Below, piece by piece: positions 25,340 to 34,045 of a stretch of DNA of 64,000 bases. Source of the DNA: JAFAXD01 sp051985675 (lineage in GTDB: Bacteria; Pseudomonadota; Alphaproteobacteria; Rhizobiales; Xanthobacteraceae); NCBI GenBank assembly GCA_051985675.1, contig JBPYFJ010000051.1, positions 4,327 to 68,326 of the forward strand. Reading direction: 5' to 3'. Position numbers and translations under genes: made by a program. A model generated the notes under the pieces. The model saw only the letters and a program-made list of their open reading frames with translations. It made no database searches and was not told the DNA's origin. Position 1 is the first letter of the stretch. Each line of letters starts with the position of its first letter.

Positions 25340-26122
25340 ATGATTCCCGTCGCCAAGGCACCGCTGCTCGAAGGCAAACGAGGTCTCATCGTTGGCATCG
25401 CCAACGACCAATCGATTGCCTGGGGTTGCGCCAAAGCCTTTCGGGCGCTCGGCGCGGAACTCGCCATCACCTACCTGAACGACAAGGCCAAGAAGTTTGT
25501 CGAGCCGCTCGCCCGCGAGGTCGCGGCCCCGATCTTCATGCCGCTCGATGTGCGCACCGCCGGCCAGACCGAGGCGGTGTTCGAGCGCATCCGCAAGGAC
25601 TGGGGACGGCTTGACTTTCTGGTGCACTCGATCGCGTTCTCGCCCAAGGACGCGCTCGGCGGGCGCGTGGTGGATGTGCCACGCGAGGGCTTCCTCACCA
25701 CCATGGATGTCTCCTGCTGGTCGTTCATCCGCATGGCGCATCTGGCGGAGCCGCTCATGAAGCGCGGCGGAACCCTGTTCACCATGACCTACTACGGCAG
25801 CCAGATGGTGGTGAAGAACTACAACATCATGGGCGTCGCCAAAGCGGCGCTCGAGAGCGCGGTGCGCTACATGGCGGCGGAGCTTGGCCCCAAGGGCATC
25901 CGCGTGCACGCGATTTCGCCGGGACCGCTGGCGACGCGCGCGGCCTCCGGCATTCCGGAATTCGATGCGTTGTTGGAGAAGGCCAAGAAAAAAGCACCCG
26001 CCCGCAGCTTGGTGAGCATCGATGACGTCGGGATCGCCACCGCGTTCCTGGCACATGACGCCGCCAAGCTGATCACCGGCGAGACGCTCTACGTCGATGG
26101 CGGCTATCACATTATTGATTGA
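25340..26122 (+). CDS. fabI: Enoyl-ACP reductase FabI-type
   Basis: 260-residue short-chain dehydrogenase-fold enoyl-acyl-carrier-protein reductase. The NAD site GIANDQSIAWG, SIAFSPKDALGG and the Tyr/Lys pair in TYYGSQMVVKNYNIMGVAKAALE identify FabI. ATG 25340 is chosen, 24 bases after ackA. Because it sits in a Pta-AckA operon, it is likely a second, condition-specific copy of the housekeeping enzyme, perhaps an extra NADH sink when oxygen is low; that is inference. Confidence 0.9.
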   Translation: MIPVAKAPLLEGKRGLIVGIANDQSIAWGCAKAFRALGAELAITYLNDKAKKFVEPLAREVAAPIFMPLDVRTAGQTEAVFERIRKDWGRLDFLVHSIAFSPKDALGGRVVDVPREGFLTTMDVSCWSFIRMAHLAEPLMKRGGTLFTMTYYGSQMVVKNYNIMGVAKAALESAVRYMAAELGPKGIRVHAISPGPLATRAASGIPEFDALLEKAKKKAPARSLVSIDDVGIATAFLAHDAAKLITGETLYVDGGYHIID

Positions 26123-26158
26123 GCACACACCGGTGTTCACCCGCCTATGAGGCGCGCG

Positions 26159-28114
26159 TCAGAACGTCAAGCCTGTCCTGAATACTTCGACCGCGTAGAA
26201 ATAAAGCTCGGCGTCGAGCGCGCGCTGGATGTTGGTCCCGTTGCGAAAACCGTGCTGTTCTCCGGAGAACAGCAGATAGCCGACCGGCGTGCCGCGGCGG
26301 CGCAGCGCGTCGACCATGGCCTCGGTCTGGTTCGGCGGCACGATCGCATCCTCGTCGCCTTGGAAGAAGATCACCGGACGCGACAGGCGCTCGGCGTGAT
26401 TGAGCGGCGAACGCTCGCGATAGAGCGCTTCGCACTGCGGGTAGGGGCCGATCAGCCAATCGAGGTAGCGCGACTCGAATTTATGCGTGTCGCGCGCCAG
26501 CGCCGCGATGTCGCTGACGCCGTAATAGCTGGCGCCGCCGCGAAATACGTCATGAAACACCAGCGCGGCGAGCGTCGTGTAGCCGCCTGCGCTGCCGCCG
26601 CTGATCACCATGCGTTCCGGATCGACAAGCCCGCGCTCGACGAGGAACCGTGCGCCGTTGATGCAGTCCTCAACGTCGACGACGCCCCACTGACCTTGCA
26701 GGCGGTCGCGGTACGCGCGGCCGAAGCCGGTGCTGCCGCCGTAATTTACATCGAGGACTGCGATGCCGCGGCTGGTCCAATATTGGATCCCGAGATTGAG
26801 CCCCGATGAGGCCGCTGAGGTCGGACCTCCGTGACACCGTACCAGCAGCGGCGCCTTTTCGCCCTCGGGTGCAGTGAAGTCGAGATTGCGCGGTCGATAG
26901 AACAAGCCATAGGCGGAGCGATCGCCGACGGTCGGAAATTCAATCGCCTCGACCGGCGCAAGGTAATCCGCTATCCGGCGCTCGGTTTGGTCGAGGATCT
27001 CGGTTGCTTTTTTCAGGATCCGATATTGGCTGGACCGGAGATCCACGACGACCACGCTCGTCGGATGATCGGGCGCGCCGGCGATAAACGCGGCCTGATC
27101 CCCGTGTGCACGAACCGAGGCGAACTGCGTGAATGGGGTCTCGAGCGGACGCAACGCGCCGGTCGCAAGATCAATCATGGCCAAATGGCCGAGCCCGGCC
27201 TCGGTGTAGGCGCACACGATGCGGTTGCGCGCCGCGATCGCGTAGGTGGCCATGCCAAAGACCCATTGCGGCTGGCCGAATTCAGCCGCCGTTGGGGCGA
27301 TCGGACGCGCCAGCCCGGTTGCGAGCGTGAGGCGATAGAGATTCCACCAGCCCGAACGATCCGAGACGAAGAAGAGGTCGGCGCCGTCGGGAGACCACTC
27401 GGGCTGGAAGATCGATTCCGCCGGCCCGCCGGCAACCGCCCGCGGCGCGCCCGCAATCGCGCCGTCATCGTCAAGCTCGGCGAGATAGAGCGTGGTGCCG
27501 TTCCACGGCATGTTGGGATGATCCCAGGCGAGCCACGCGAGCCGTCGGCCATCGGGCGAGAGCCGCGGTGAAGCGACAAAATCGTGCCCATCGGCGAGGT
27601 TAATGCCGGGCGCCGCACCCGGTCGTGTCAGGTCTATCGCGACGATCGCGTTGACCGCGGGACCGCCGGCATGGTCTTCCCGCACGCCGACCCAGCGCTT
27701 GCGGCGGGCATCGACGATGCCGTCCGCGAACCGCCACTGCCGATCGCGCGCCGGCGGCGGCGGCGTGAGGGGAGTGGGCTCACGCTCGCCGGGCCCGAGC
27801 CGGTAAAGCCGGCCGTCGGCGAAGTTCGAGAAGTAGAGAACGCCCTGTGCAACCGTCCACGCGCCGCCGCCATATTCATGCACGCGCGTGCGCACGTTGA
27901 ACGGCTTTGGCACGATGTCGGTAGCCCCGATACCGGACGCGTTCGCCGGCACGACGACATTGCGACCCTGTTCCTGCGGCCGGCCCTCCAGCCAGTAAAG
28001 AGCCCCACCGTCAAAGCGCACGTCGGACAAGCTGATCGACTGCGAGACGATGAGATCGGACGTGATCGGCGATTTCCACGATCCGTACGGCGCCGTCTTC
28101 GGGATGGTCGGCAT
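26159..28114 (-). CDS. S9-family prolyl oligopeptidase
   Basis: About 651 residues. The N-terminal part (about 20-390) is a beta-propeller with WD40/TolB-like strands (SPRLSPDGRRLAWLAWDH, QPEWSPDGADLFFVSDRSG). The C-terminal alpha/beta-hydrolase domain holds the catalytic Ser in GGSAGG, the Asp in GDEDAIVPP and the His in GEQHGF. No signal peptide is present, so it acts in the cytoplasm on oligopeptides. ATG 28114 is preferred to a TTG three codons upstream. It converges on fabI. Confidence 0.92.
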   Translation of the reverse strand: MPTIPKTAPYGSWKSPITSDLIVSQSISLSDVRFDGGALYWLEGRPQEQGRNVVVPANASGIGATDIVPKPFNVRTRVHEYGGGAWTVAQGVLYFSNFADGRLYRLGPGEREPTPLTPPPPARDRQWRFADGIVDARRKRWVGVREDHAGGPAVNAIVAIDLTRPGAAPGINLADGHDFVASPRLSPDGRRLAWLAWDHPNMPWNGTTLYLAELDDDGAIAGAPRAVAGGPAESIFQPEWSPDGADLFFVSDRSGWWNLYRLTLATGLARPIAPTAAEFGQPQWVFGMATYAIAARNRIVCAYTEAGLGHLAMIDLATGALRPLETPFTQFASVRAHGDQAAFIAGAPDHPTSVVVVDLRSSQYRILKKATEILDQTERRIADYLAPVEAIEFPTVGDRSAYGLFYRPRNLDFTAPEGEKAPLLVRCHGGPTSAASSGLNLGIQYWTSRGIAVLDVNYGGSTGFGRAYRDRLQGQWGVVDVEDCINGARFLVERGLVDPERMVISGGSAGGYTTLAALVFHDVFRGGASYYGVSDIAALARDTHKFESRYLDWLIGPYPQCEALYRERSPLNHAERLSRPVIFFQGDEDAIVPPNQTEAMVDALRRRGTPVGYLLFSGEQHGFRNGTNIQRALDAELYFYAVEVFRTGLTF

Positions 28115-28183
28115 GGTTTTCAACGCACGCAGAGATATTTGCGAACGCGCTAAACGATTAAGGGCTGCGCGTCCATGGCTGGG

Positions 28184-28300
28184 TCAATGATCGCCCTTGA
28201 GCAGGTCGAGCATCGTCAATTCGGCATCGAGCCCCTTGATCGCGAGCGCGAAGCGCACCCGGTAGGTCGCCGGCGAGCCCCAGTAACTGAAGAGCTTCAT
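28184..28300 (-). pseudogene. Truncated glutathione S-transferase N-terminus
   Basis: A 38-residue open frame reads MKLFSYWGSPATYRVRFALA, then IKGLDAELTMLDLLKGDH and a stop. This is the start of the thioredoxin-like domain of a maleylacetoacetate-isomerase-type glutathione S-transferase, with the catalytic-loop SPATYRVR. Such enzymes have about 200-215 residues. The sequence downstream of the stop shows no continuation in any frame, so the rest has been deleted. It lies between the S9 peptidase and the glycosyltransferase genes. Confidence 0.65.
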
Positions 28301-28513
28301 GGGCCGGGTGCCCCCCTAGTGCCAGTTTTCCTCGCGTCTTGTAGAATACGACAATGTTCGCACCCGCACAGGTGTGCCGCACGGGTATCCGCTTGCTCGC
28401 CGGATAGGGCTTTCGTCGATCGACAAGGGTATGGTCGAAACGGCCGCCCGGCTTGCTGCGACCGCGGCCGCCCGTAGGGGCGAGTGTCTTGTTGGCCTTC
28501 CGAGGTGGGTCAC

Positions 28514-29764
28514 ATGCTTCAAGCGCTGCAGCTGTTCGCCGGAACCAATTTGTTCCTACTGGCTTTCTCGGTGCTGATATTTGACATTCCTCGCTACACG
28601 CTGTCGCTGCTGTCGCTGGCCTTGTTCCGTGCGCGCCGACGAAGCGAGAAAATGCCTGCGCGCAGCTTTTCGGTCAGCGTCGTCATTCCGACCTTCAATG
28701 GCGGCACCGGCCTGGGCCCCACCATCATGTCGCTGCACCGGCAAACCTTGCGGCCGATCGAAATCATCGTGGTGGATGATGGCTCGACCGACGAAACCCG
28801 CGCTACGGCGGAGCAGGCGCGCGCGCAGGGCTCGGTGGACATGGTCATCTGCCATGGCACGCGCTGCGGCCGCAGTGCGGCGATAAATGCCGGGGCTCGG
28901 TTTGCCAGCGGCGATCTGCTTTTGGCCGCGGACGCGGACACCGTGTTCGAGCCGACCGCCGTCGCGGAGCTTGCGGCGGCGTTCCACGATCCGCGCGTGG
29001 CCGGTGCGTGCTGTAACATCGCGATCAACAACGAGAGCGAATCGCTTTGGACCCGACTTCAAAGCGTGGAGTACCTGATGTCGATCAGCGCAGGGAAATC
29101 CTTACTGGACGTTGCGGACGCGATCGCCTGTCTATCCGGCGCCTGCTCGTTGTATCGACGCGATATATTCCTGCGGCCAGGCGGGCTGGACGTCGGACCT
29201 GGAGAGGATCTCGAATACAGCTTGCGCCTGCGTCGCCTCGGCCATGCCGTCAGGTTCGTGCCGGAGGCCTGGGCGGAGACGGCCGGCCCGGCGAGCGGCG
29301 TAAGCCTTCTGCGCCAGCGCGCGCGCTGGGATCGCGATGCCTTGCGCGTCCGCTTGATGATGTACGGCGAACTGAGGTTTTTTCATCGATTTGAACGCCT
29401 GCCGGATACGCTTCAGAGGTTGGACTTTATCGTCTTCGATCTCGTTCCCACTCTCAGCTTGCCGTTCTATCTGGTTTACGTTGTGCTGTTGTATGGTGCA
29501 GATGCCGGGCTTTTTCTTGCCGCGATCTATTTCCTCCTGCTTTGGATTGCGATTTTCAACATGGCGCTTGCATTCGCCATGTTCAATCGATCGGTCGGCT
29601 TCTTCGGTCTCGTGGCATCGCTGATCTTTCCGTTCTACCAGGGCGTCTACTTGAAGTGCGCCAGGTTTTTTTCATACTCCTCGGAAATCATGTTTGCCGC
29701 GTCGCGATACGATGATTTCGTGCCGCCGCGCGTTCGTCGTGCGCTCCTGGGGGATCTGGTTTGA
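28514..29764 (+). CDS. Processive family-2 glycosyltransferase (Alg8/BcsA-like)
   Basis: 416-residue inner-membrane glycan synthase. One N-terminal hydrophobic segment is followed by the GT-A catalytic domain: VVDDGSTDET, the metal-binding DADT, GEDLEY (general base) and QRARW, the QxxRW motif of processive synthases. Four C-terminal hydrophobic segments (about 300-385) form the channel. The arrangement resembles mannuronan synthase Alg8 and cellulose or hyaluronan synthases; the sugar is unknown. The HlyD-type gene starts 12 bases later and probably supplies the periplasmic partner. Confidence 0.88.
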   Translation: MLQALQLFAGTNLFLLAFSVLIFDIPRYTLSLLSLALFRARRRSEKMPARSFSVSVVIPTFNGGTGLGPTIMSLHRQTLRPIEIIVVDDGSTDETRATAEQARAQGSVDMVICHGTRCGRSAAINAGARFASGDLLLAADADTVFEPTAVAELAAAFHDPRVAGACCNIAINNESESLWTRLQSVEYLMSISAGKSLLDVADAIACLSGACSLYRRDIFLRPGGLDVGPGEDLEYSLRLRRLGHAVRFVPEAWAETAGPASGVSLLRQRARWDRDALRVRLMMYGELRFFHRFERLPDTLQRLDFIVFDLVPTLSLPFYLVYVVLLYGADAGLFLAAIYFLLLWIAIFNMALAFAMFNRSVGFFGLVASLIFPFYQGVYLKCARFFSYSSEIMFAASRYDDFVPPRVRRALLGDLV

Positions 29765-29776
29765 GGAGTGGGCCTG

Positions 29777-30823
29777 ATGGATGTCACGATCAACCGGCTT
29801 GATCCCAATCTTCCCGATCCCGTCGAAAGCCGCCGGCGCGCCGCCGGACGACTGGTGCGACTTGCCTATGCGACAATCGTCTTCGGCGTGCTCGCTTTCT
29901 TTGTCATCTATTTCGGTTCGCCCTTCGTTTTTCTCAGCGGACCCGGCGTCGTCACGGCCCCGCGACATGTGGTGTCCCTGCCTTACACCGTGCAGGTCAC
30001 CCGGATGAACGTGGTGGCCGGCGCAACCGTCAAAGCCGGCGAAGAAATCGCACAGGTGGTTTCGCCGGAACAGGACAGCATCGTCGCAACCTATATGCGC
30101 GCGCTGGCGGATATCGCCGGCCGCACGGCGGAACTGCGCATCAGGGCGCGGGTCGCGCAGGAATCGCTCGACGCCGCGCGCTCATATCAACGCGTGACCG
30201 CGGAAGCAGTCGAGCGTATCGAGGCTCTGCCCACAGCCACGGTGACCTTCCGCATGGAGGTTTTGCGCGAGCGCGCGGCGGCCCAAAAGGCCCTGGTTTC
30301 GCAGGAGGCGGAAGTCTCGGAGTCGAATATTCAACTCGCTTCGCTCGATCAATTTATCCAACAGCTTCGGGCGCGCCTCGATGAAGTAGAGCGCCATTTC
30401 GGCCATGGGGAGGTCCTTGCGCCGATCGCCGGAACTGTCTCGACAAACCCCGCATACGCCGGCCAGTCGCTGGTCGCCGGCATTCCCATCGCGGAAATCC
30501 TCGACACGACCGAAATCTTTGTGGACTGGTATATCCCCAATGAGCGCCTGATCGATCCCAAGGTCGGGAACAACGTCCTGGTGCTGTTCGGCCAACGCCG
30601 GTTCCCGGGAACGATTGCGCAAATCCTGCCGGTTTCGGATGTGTATCGAGGAACGCAGCAAACATTGACTCGCGATCGTCCCGCAACGCAGATCGCGCGG
30701 GTCCGCTTCAATCGAGACACGTCGCTGCCGCCGCTGAACTCGACCGTCTACGTTCACATGCATTACAGTAAGCTGTCCCGCAGCCTCGCCGAGGGGTTGT
30801 TCAGTCTATTCGGGCTTTACTGA
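29777..30823 (+). CDS. HlyD-family membrane fusion protein (Alg44-like partner)
   Basis: 348 residues. One transmembrane helix (about 33-58) anchors a periplasmic part with a biotinyl-lipoyl half (VVSLPYTVQVTRMNVVAGATVKAGEEIAQV), a coiled-coil hairpin (about 95-200) and the second lipoyl half (VLAPIAGTVSTNPAYAGQSL) with a beta-barrel. There is no PilZ domain, so c-di-GMP control as in Alg44 is not evident. ATG 29777 has GAGGAG eight bases upstream. Linked to the glycan synthase gene, it probably helps carry the polymer across the periplasm. Confidence 0.85.
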   Translation: MDVTINRLDPNLPDPVESRRRAAGRLVRLAYATIVFGVLAFFVIYFGSPFVFLSGPGVVTAPRHVVSLPYTVQVTRMNVVAGATVKAGEEIAQVVSPEQDSIVATYMRALADIAGRTAELRIRARVAQESLDAARSYQRVTAEAVERIEALPTATVTFRMEVLRERAAAQKALVSQEAEVSESNIQLASLDQFIQQLRARLDEVERHFGHGEVLAPIAGTVSTNPAYAGQSLVAGIPIAEILDTTEIFVDWYIPNERLIDPKVGNNVLVLFGQRRFPGTIAQILPVSDVYRGTQQTLTRDRPATQIARVRFNRDTSLPPLNSTVYVHMHYSKLSRSLAEGLFSLFGLY

Positions 30824-30859
30824 GTCAAACCGCGTGGATCACATCGAGCGCCGTTCACG

Positions 30860-31126
30860 ATGCAGATTGAAGTAGGTCAAACGGCCTGTCCGGCCTGCGG
30901 CGCGCAAGGGCTGGAATTCTTTCCGGTGTTGCATCACATGATGTGCGCCTATATCGGCCCGCAATACGACTTCGCGCCGGCAGCCGCTGGATTGACCTGT
31001 CCGAAATGCCGGCGCGACATCGTGTCGGGCGACCCCGCTTGCGAGATCGTGGGGACGAGCGCGCGCTGCCCGCGCTGCCGCAAGGAGCTCGTGGTGTCAC
31101 CGCCACCCTCGCGCCCGACACCATAG
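30860..31126 (+). CDS. Small zinc-ribbon protein
   Basis: 88 residues with three CxxC pairs: CPAC near residue 10, CPKC near 51 and CPRC near 74. This is typical of a small zinc-ribbon or rubredoxin-like fold. There is no membrane segment. It lies 36 bases after the HlyD-type gene on the same strand and may be co-transcribed. Its role in polysaccharide synthesis, if any, cannot be inferred. Confidence 0.6.
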   Translation: MQIEVGQTACPACGAQGLEFFPVLHHMMCAYIGPQYDFAPAAAGLTCPKCRRDIVSGDPACEIVGTSARCPRCRKELVVSPPPSRPTP

Positions 31127-31190
31127 GCAGGCGAGATTGGTATCTGGTCGCGCGGGTTTCTTCCCGGTTGCCCGGAAAAAGCTCCAGTAC

Positions 31191-32126
31191 CTAACCGGGC
31201 TGCGCCAGGCGGCCGAGTCGTTCGGCGAGCTGATTGAGGCCCCAATCGCGCGCGAGCGTCGCGGCGCGCGACCATGTCGGGGTTTGATCCTTCAACGCGG
31301 GCAGTGGAGCTGACGCGTCCATGGTTGCGAGGCGCCGATAGAGTCGCAGGTCGGCAGCTTGTGCGGGAAACCGGCCCGCGCCGAGTGCATTCTCCAGCGA
31401 CCCATAGGTGCGCAGCAGGCTTGCGGCCGTCTTCGCGCCAACGCCCCGTGCACCCGGAAGTCCGTCGGAGGGATCTCCGCGCAGCGCGATGAAATCGGGC
31501 ACCTGCTTGGGGTCGACGCCGTAGCGCTCGCGCACTTCGGCCGGCCCGATGCGGGCCATTTCGCCGGCACGGACCGGATAAACGATGGTCGTGGCCGCAG
31601 AGGCGAGTTGGAAGCTGTCGCGATCGCCGCTCGCGACGATCGCGCGTCCGCCGCGGCGTTCCTCCGTCGCGCTGGCCGCCGCCAGGAAGTCGTCGGCCTC
31701 GTAGCCTGCCGCCTTGGCGTTCGCAAAACCGCATGCCGCGACGAAATCCGGCAGCACATCGAGTTGATCGACCAACTCGTCGTCGAACTCCCGCCCGGCC
31801 TGGTAGCCGGCGAACGCCTCATGGCGATACGTGGCCTCTTCCAGCGTGTCCCACGCCACCAGAACCGCGCGGGGTTGTTCCTGCTCGTAGAGCCGCAGCA
31901 GAAAATTCGCGAAGCCCACAATGGCACCGCCGCCTTTATCACCGGCCCGCCGGATGGTTTTCGGCAGGGCGTGATAGGCGCGATGCGTAAAGGAGTCTCC
32001 GTCGATGGCGAGAAGAGGCCGGCGTACGCGCGTACGCGTCGCCGACGCCTTGCTGCTCCGCTTTCGGGGTGCGAGCGTGCCCTTGGCTGATTTTGCGGAA
32101 CGTCGCGCCGAGGCCCTGACAATCAT
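31191..32126 (-). CDS. 5'-3' exonuclease (Pol I N-terminal domain-like flap nuclease)
   Basis: 311 residues. The acidic metal-binding motifs of the FEN/Pol I 5' nuclease family are present: LLAIDGDS near residue 40, AAGYEADDFLA, VASGDRDSFQLA and the H3TH region GDPSDGLPGARGVGAKTAASLL. A basic N-terminal extension of about 35 residues (Arg/Lys/Ser-rich) precedes the core. No polymerase domain is fused. It likely removes flaps or RNA primers in repair or replication. The region 5' of its start leads into the cupin gene. Confidence 0.9.
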   Translation of the reverse strand: MIVRASARRSAKSAKGTLAPRKRSSKASATRTRVRRPLLAIDGDSFTHRAYHALPKTIRRAGDKGGGAIVGFANFLLRLYEQEQPRAVLVAWDTLEEATYRHEAFAGYQAGREFDDELVDQLDVLPDFVAACGFANAKAAGYEADDFLAAASATEERRGGRAIVASGDRDSFQLASAATTIVYPVRAGEMARIGPAEVRERYGVDPKQVPDFIALRGDPSDGLPGARGVGAKTAASLLRTYGSLENALGAGRFPAQAADLRLYRRLATMDASAPLPALKDQTPTWSRAATLARDWGLNQLAERLGRLAQPG

Positions 32127-32139
32127 TGCGTCAACGCTA

Positions 32140-32697
32140 TCAGTGCCCTCCGCCCGCGCCCTTGAGCACCTCGGGCTCGTGCGCGCCGATCAGTACGAAG
32201 GCGATGCGGCAGGTCGTTTTGCCGGTATTCACCCAGGCATGATTGGTGCCTTGTTGAACCAGGATATCGCCGGCCTTGAGGTGGACCTTGCTGTCATCGA
32301 GCAGCATATCGATCTCGCCCTCGAGCACGATTGCATAATCGATGCTCTTGGTGCGATGCATGAATGGATGGTCGGTGTACTTGCCCTTGCGCCGCTGCTG
32401 GGTGCCGAGCCCCATCTCGGAGGTGAATGCCGCGTTGTCGACCTTGATCTCGCCGGTCACCGGTGGAAAGTCGACGATCCGCAGGATCGATCCATTCATC
32501 GGCGGTGGAACCCCGATGGTGCGCTCGGCCTGATCCTTGCTGCCGGAAATGTCGGCCGGGGTGTCGTCGGTCACCCACAGGAGCGCTGACGAGACGCCCG
32601 CCGCGCGTGTGATCGATTCTTTCGTGCCGTCGGAAATGATAACGGCGGTGCCGTCCTTGTCGTGTCCGGTGACGATCCGCCTGACTGACTTGCTCAT
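32140..32697 (-). CDS. Cupin-domain protein
   Basis: 185 residues with one cupin barrel in the C-terminal half. The metal-site motifs are recognisable as HRTKSIDYAIVLEGEIDML and GDILVQQGTNHAWVNTG. The N-terminal 60 residues form an extra beta-rich region. Such single cupins are dioxygenases, isomerases or ligand-binding proteins; the reaction cannot be read. It is followed by the exonuclease gene on the same strand after 13 bases. Confidence 0.8.
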   Translation of the reverse strand: MSKSVRRIVTGHDKDGTAVIISDGTKESITRAAGVSSALLWVTDDTPADISGSKDQAERTIGVPPPMNGSILRIVDFPPVTGEIKVDNAAFTSEMGLGTQQRRKGKYTDHPFMHRTKSIDYAIVLEGEIDMLLDDSKVHLKAGDILVQQGTNHAWVNTGKTTCRIAFVLIGAHEPEVLKGAGGGH

Positions 32698-32804
32698 GGG
32701 TACCCCGGCTGTTGGTGCGCGCAGATGTTGCCCGCCCGCTGATCTTTAGCGGACGCGAGCGCGGCATAAAACAGCGATGTGTGCGCCCCAGACAAACGAT
32801 TCCA

Positions 32805-33073
32805 TCAGCGGCGCACGAATGTTCTATGCCATATTTCGGCTCGGGCCCGCATGGGCCATAGATCACGAGCAGCCTGACGCGCCTGTCGGTATGGAGAAGC
32901 GCCGACGTGATCGCTGTGCAGCTGCGTCGCGGGATAGGTGGTGATGTCCTGATGCGAAATTTCGAGCGCGGTGGAATTGGTTCGCCAGCCGAACCCGAAA
33001 TCGAGGACGAACTGGTCGCCGTTGCCGAGTTCGAACGCGGCCCCGACGCGCCGGCTGCCGGCGCCTTGATCTG
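32805..33073 (-). pseudogene. Decayed metallo-beta-lactamase-fold hydrolase fragment
   Basis: On the minus strand, one open frame reads GSRRVGAAFELGNGDQFVLD, then a degraded part, then TQLHSDHVGA, which matches the LHxDH metal motif of RNase Z-like MBL hydrolases. The next conserved segment (RRVRLLVIYGPCGPEPKYG) is found in a different frame a few dozen bases on, so there is at least one frameshift and a deletion. Nothing more of the roughly 300-residue enzyme remains. The fragment abuts the start of the glycosyltransferase gene, which reads the other way. Confidence 0.55.
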
Positions 33074-34006
33074 ATGGCCGGCCCCGGCATCTCGGTCGTG
33101 CTTGCGACCTACAACCGGGTCGCGCTGCTGCCGCGCGCGATTGCGAGCGTGCTCGCGCAGGAGGGCGTCGATTTCGAGCTGATCATTGTCGATGACGCCT
33201 CGACCGACGGCACGCGCGACTATCTCGCGACGCTCAGCGATCCGCGGGTGCGGATCGTCACGGTCCAGACGAACCTCGGCCCGAGCGGCGCGCGCAACCG
33301 CGGGCTCGCGGCGGCGGGCGCGCCCTTCGTTGCGTTTCTCGATTCGGACGATCGCTATCGGCCCGGCCGGCTTGCGGCGCCACTCGCCGCGCTCGCCGAT
33401 CCGGACGTCGTCTGCACGTTGTCTTCGGCGCTGCGCTTCGATCGCGGGACGCCACGCGAGGCGCGCGTGCCGGACGTGACGTTGCGGCGTGAAGCCTTTG
33501 AATGGGCGCTGATCTGCGATCTCATCCCGGTCGAGGCGTCCAGCATGACGGTGCGCCGCGACGATGCGTTGGCCGCCGGCGGCTTCTGCCCGGCGCTGCG
33601 GCTCGCCGAGGATCGCGAGTTCCTGATCCGGCTGGCGCGCCGCGGCGGCGGGCGGTTGCTCGCGGACGTGCTGTGGGAAAAAAGTTGGGTCGACGACAGC
33701 CTGTCCAACGAATGGCGCAAGGCCGCGTCCGGCCTCGTGGCATATCTGCGCGAACGCCCGGAATATGCGGCGCGGTTTCCGGCGGTCGCCTCGTACCTCG
33801 CGACCAAGATTCTCGTGTCGCATGTGCGCGACCGCCGTTTCGACGCGTTGTGGCACGATGTTGCGGTATTTCGCGCCGCTGGCGTGATCGACGCAAACCT
33901 GCTGCGTGTGATTGCGCGGCATCGTGCCGTGAGCGATTACCGGCGGGATCATGCCACCGGGGCTGCGCTCGCCGCGCTGACGGGTGCTCCAGAAAAATGG
34001 CTATGA
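33074..34006 (+). CDS. Family-2 glycosyltransferase
   Basis: 310 residues. GT-A fold with ISVVLATYNRVALLPRAI at the start, VDDASTDGT and the metal-binding LDSDD near residue 95, and AEDREFLIRLARRG as the acceptor-side motif. No membrane segments, so it is a soluble or peripheral transferase for envelope glycans. Sugar and acceptor are unknown. The next gene (YhdH/AcuI-like reductase) starts 39 bases later. Confidence 0.85.
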   Translation: MAGPGISVVLATYNRVALLPRAIASVLAQEGVDFELIIVDDASTDGTRDYLATLSDPRVRIVTVQTNLGPSGARNRGLAAAGAPFVAFLDSDDRYRPGRLAAPLAALADPDVVCTLSSALRFDRGTPREARVPDVTLRREAFEWALICDLIPVEASSMTVRRDDALAAGGFCPALRLAEDREFLIRLARRGGGRLLADVLWEKSWVDDSLSNEWRKAASGLVAYLRERPEYAARFPAVASYLATKILVSHVRDRRFDALWHDVAVFRAAGVIDANLLRVIARHRAVSDYRRDHATGAALAALTGAPEKWL

Positions 34007-34045
34007 TCGAGCGACTTTCGATCCATTGGAATGGGGTGAGACACA

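Noticed and set aside
24878..26140. Minus-strand open frame of 420 codons
   Set aside because: Antisense to ackA and fabI, both firmly identified; no recognisable domain.
32294..33952. Minus-strand open frame of 552 codons
   Set aside because: It reads antisense through the glycosyltransferase and cupin genes, with no domain pattern of its own apart from a relic of an MBL enzyme. It is a product of high GC at third codon positions.
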